DNA from: Oceanospirillaceae bacterium
GTDB lineage: Bacteria > Pseudomonadota > Gammaproteobacteria > Pseudomonadales > Balneatricaceae
Assembly: GCA_023954795.1 (NCBI GenBank)
Contig: JAGSHA010000261.1
Span: 1-5,094 of the forward strand
Length of the DNA stretch: 5,094 nucleotides
Reading direction: 5' to 3'
The notes below the pieces were generated by a model. The model saw nothing but the letters and a program-made list of their open reading frames with translations. It was not told the DNA's origin and ran no database searches. Position numbers and translations under genes: made by a program. Position 1 is the first letter of the stretch; each line of letters starts with the position of its first letter. This document shows positions 4,301 through 5,094 of the stretch, piece by piece.

Positions 4301-5094
4301 ATGCAATACGATCAACCATTACGCGGCGCGCTCGACCCGATTGAAACCGCTAGCATCGATGAGCTGCGTGATCTGCAGCTGGGACGTATGCAGTGGAGTA
4401 TCGCTCACGCTTATAACAACGTACCGGCCTATAAACGCCTGTGCGACGATAAAGGCGTCCACCCGTTTGACCTGAAAACACTGGACGACCTGAAACTGTT
4501 CCCGTTCACCACCAAGGCGTACCTGCGTGACGCTTATCCGTTCGATTCATTTGCGGTACCAATGAACGAAGTGGTGCGTGTCCACGCCTCTTCCGGCACC
4601 ACCGGCAAGCCAACCGTTGTGGGTTACACCCAGAACGATATCGATACCTGGGCTGATGTCGTGGCGCGTTCTATTCGTGCAGCGGGCGGCCACTACGGCG
4701 ATAAAGTTCACATCTCTTACGGTTACGGCCTGTTCACCGGTGGTATGGGTGCACACTACGGTGCTGAACGTCTGGGTTGTACTGTTATTCCGATGTCTGG
4801 CGGTCAGACTGAGAAGCAGGTTCAGCTGATGCGTGATTTCGATCCTGACATCATCATGGTGACCCCGTCATACATGCTGAACCTGATCGACGAGATGGAA
4901 CGTCAGGGTCTGGATCCGCGTGATACCGCGCTGCGCCTGGGTATCTTTGGTGCAGAACCTTGGACCGATGAGATGCGCAAGAACATCGAAACCCGTCTGG
5001 GCATCGATGCGGTCGACATCTACGGCCTGTCCGAAGTGATGGGCCCGGGTGTGGCGATGGAGTGTATCGAAACCAAAGATGGCCCAACCATCTG
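4301..5094 (+). CDS. paaK: Phenylacetate-CoA ligase, N-terminal part (3' end outside window)
   Basis: The frame is open from ATG 4301 to the right edge (264 full codons), about 60% of the roughly 435-aa family length. PaaK is a cytoplasmic ANL-superfamily adenylating enzyme that converts phenylacetate, ATP and CoA to phenylacetyl-CoA, AMP and PPi, committing it to the aerobic hybrid paa pathway. Visible are LDPIETAS (11-18), the Ser/Thr/Gly phosphate loop SSGTTGKPTV (97-106), YGYGLFTGG (140-148), a PMSGGQTEKQ block, FGAEPW (216-221) and YGLSEVMGPG (241-250), the adenine and acyl-adenylate binding motif. These blocks are nearly identical to the E. coli PaaK sequence as I remember it. The C-terminal hinge and lid domain lies beyond the edge. 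AGGA at 4286-4289 is 11 nt from the ATG, a rather long spacer. It is co-directional with the thiolase, but behind a terminator. Confidence 0.95.
   Translation, partial: MQYDQPLRGALDPIETASIDELRDLQLGRMQWSIAHAYNNVPAYKRLCDDKGVHPFDLKTLDDLKLFPFTTKAYLRDAYPFDSFAVPMNEVVRVHASSGTTGKPTVVGYTQNDIDTWADVVARSIRAAGGHYGDKVHISYGYGLFTGGMGAHYGAERLGCTVIPMSGGQTEKQVQLMRDFDPDIIMVTPSYMLNLIDEMERQGLDPRDTALRLGIFGAEPWTDEMRKNIETRLGIDAVDIYGLSEVMGPGVAMECIETKDGPTI

Overview
The window looks like chromosomal DNA of a Gammaproteobacterium. The taxonomic hint is weak: it rests on how closely the phenylacetate genes resemble the PaaJ and PaaK proteins of enteric and marine Gammaproteobacteria, on ordinary Shine-Dalgarno sites, and on enterobacterial-style regulatory motifs. 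I cannot name a genus. There is no mobile element, rRNA, tRNA or CRISPR array in view.

Left half (1-2396): an uncharacterised protein that runs in from the left edge on the + strand (to 674) meets, tail to tail with a 9-bp gap, a set of three minus-strand genes. Read in their own direction these are a SpoIIAA/STAS-like small protein (2396-2028), an alpha/beta hydrolase with a complete Ser-Asp-His triad (1936-1295), and a nucleoside 2-deoxyribosyltransferase-like protein (1220-684). Gaps of 91 and 74 bp separate them, so they may or may not be one transcript. Their functions do not obviously relate to one another or to the genes on the right.

Centre (2397-2953): a 557-bp AT-rich, divergent control region. 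It has a good minus-strand promoter (near 2658-2685) facing the left genes. It has a plausible plus-strand promoter (near 2713-2740) facing the right genes, whose -35 element lies inside a near-consensus FNR/CRP-type palindrome. Downstream there is a 14-bp-arm inverted repeat, and a possible 13-codon leader ORF with its own Shine-Dalgarno sequence.

Right half (2954-5094): the start of an aerobic phenylacetate (paa) catabolic operon. It contains a full-length 3-oxoadipyl-CoA/3-oxo-5,6-dehydrosuberyl-CoA thiolase (paaJ/pcaF type) followed by phenylacetate-CoA ligase (paaK), which runs off the right edge. PaaK activates phenylacetate to phenylacetyl-CoA, the first step. PaaJ cleaves the beta-ketoacyl-CoA intermediates late in the same pathway. 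The 138-bp gap between them holds an intrinsic terminator and competing hairpins, which suggests that read-through into paaK is metered. The most interesting material in the window is regulatory: this intergenic RNA structure and the divergent control region. I see no convincing new enzymatic or defence system.
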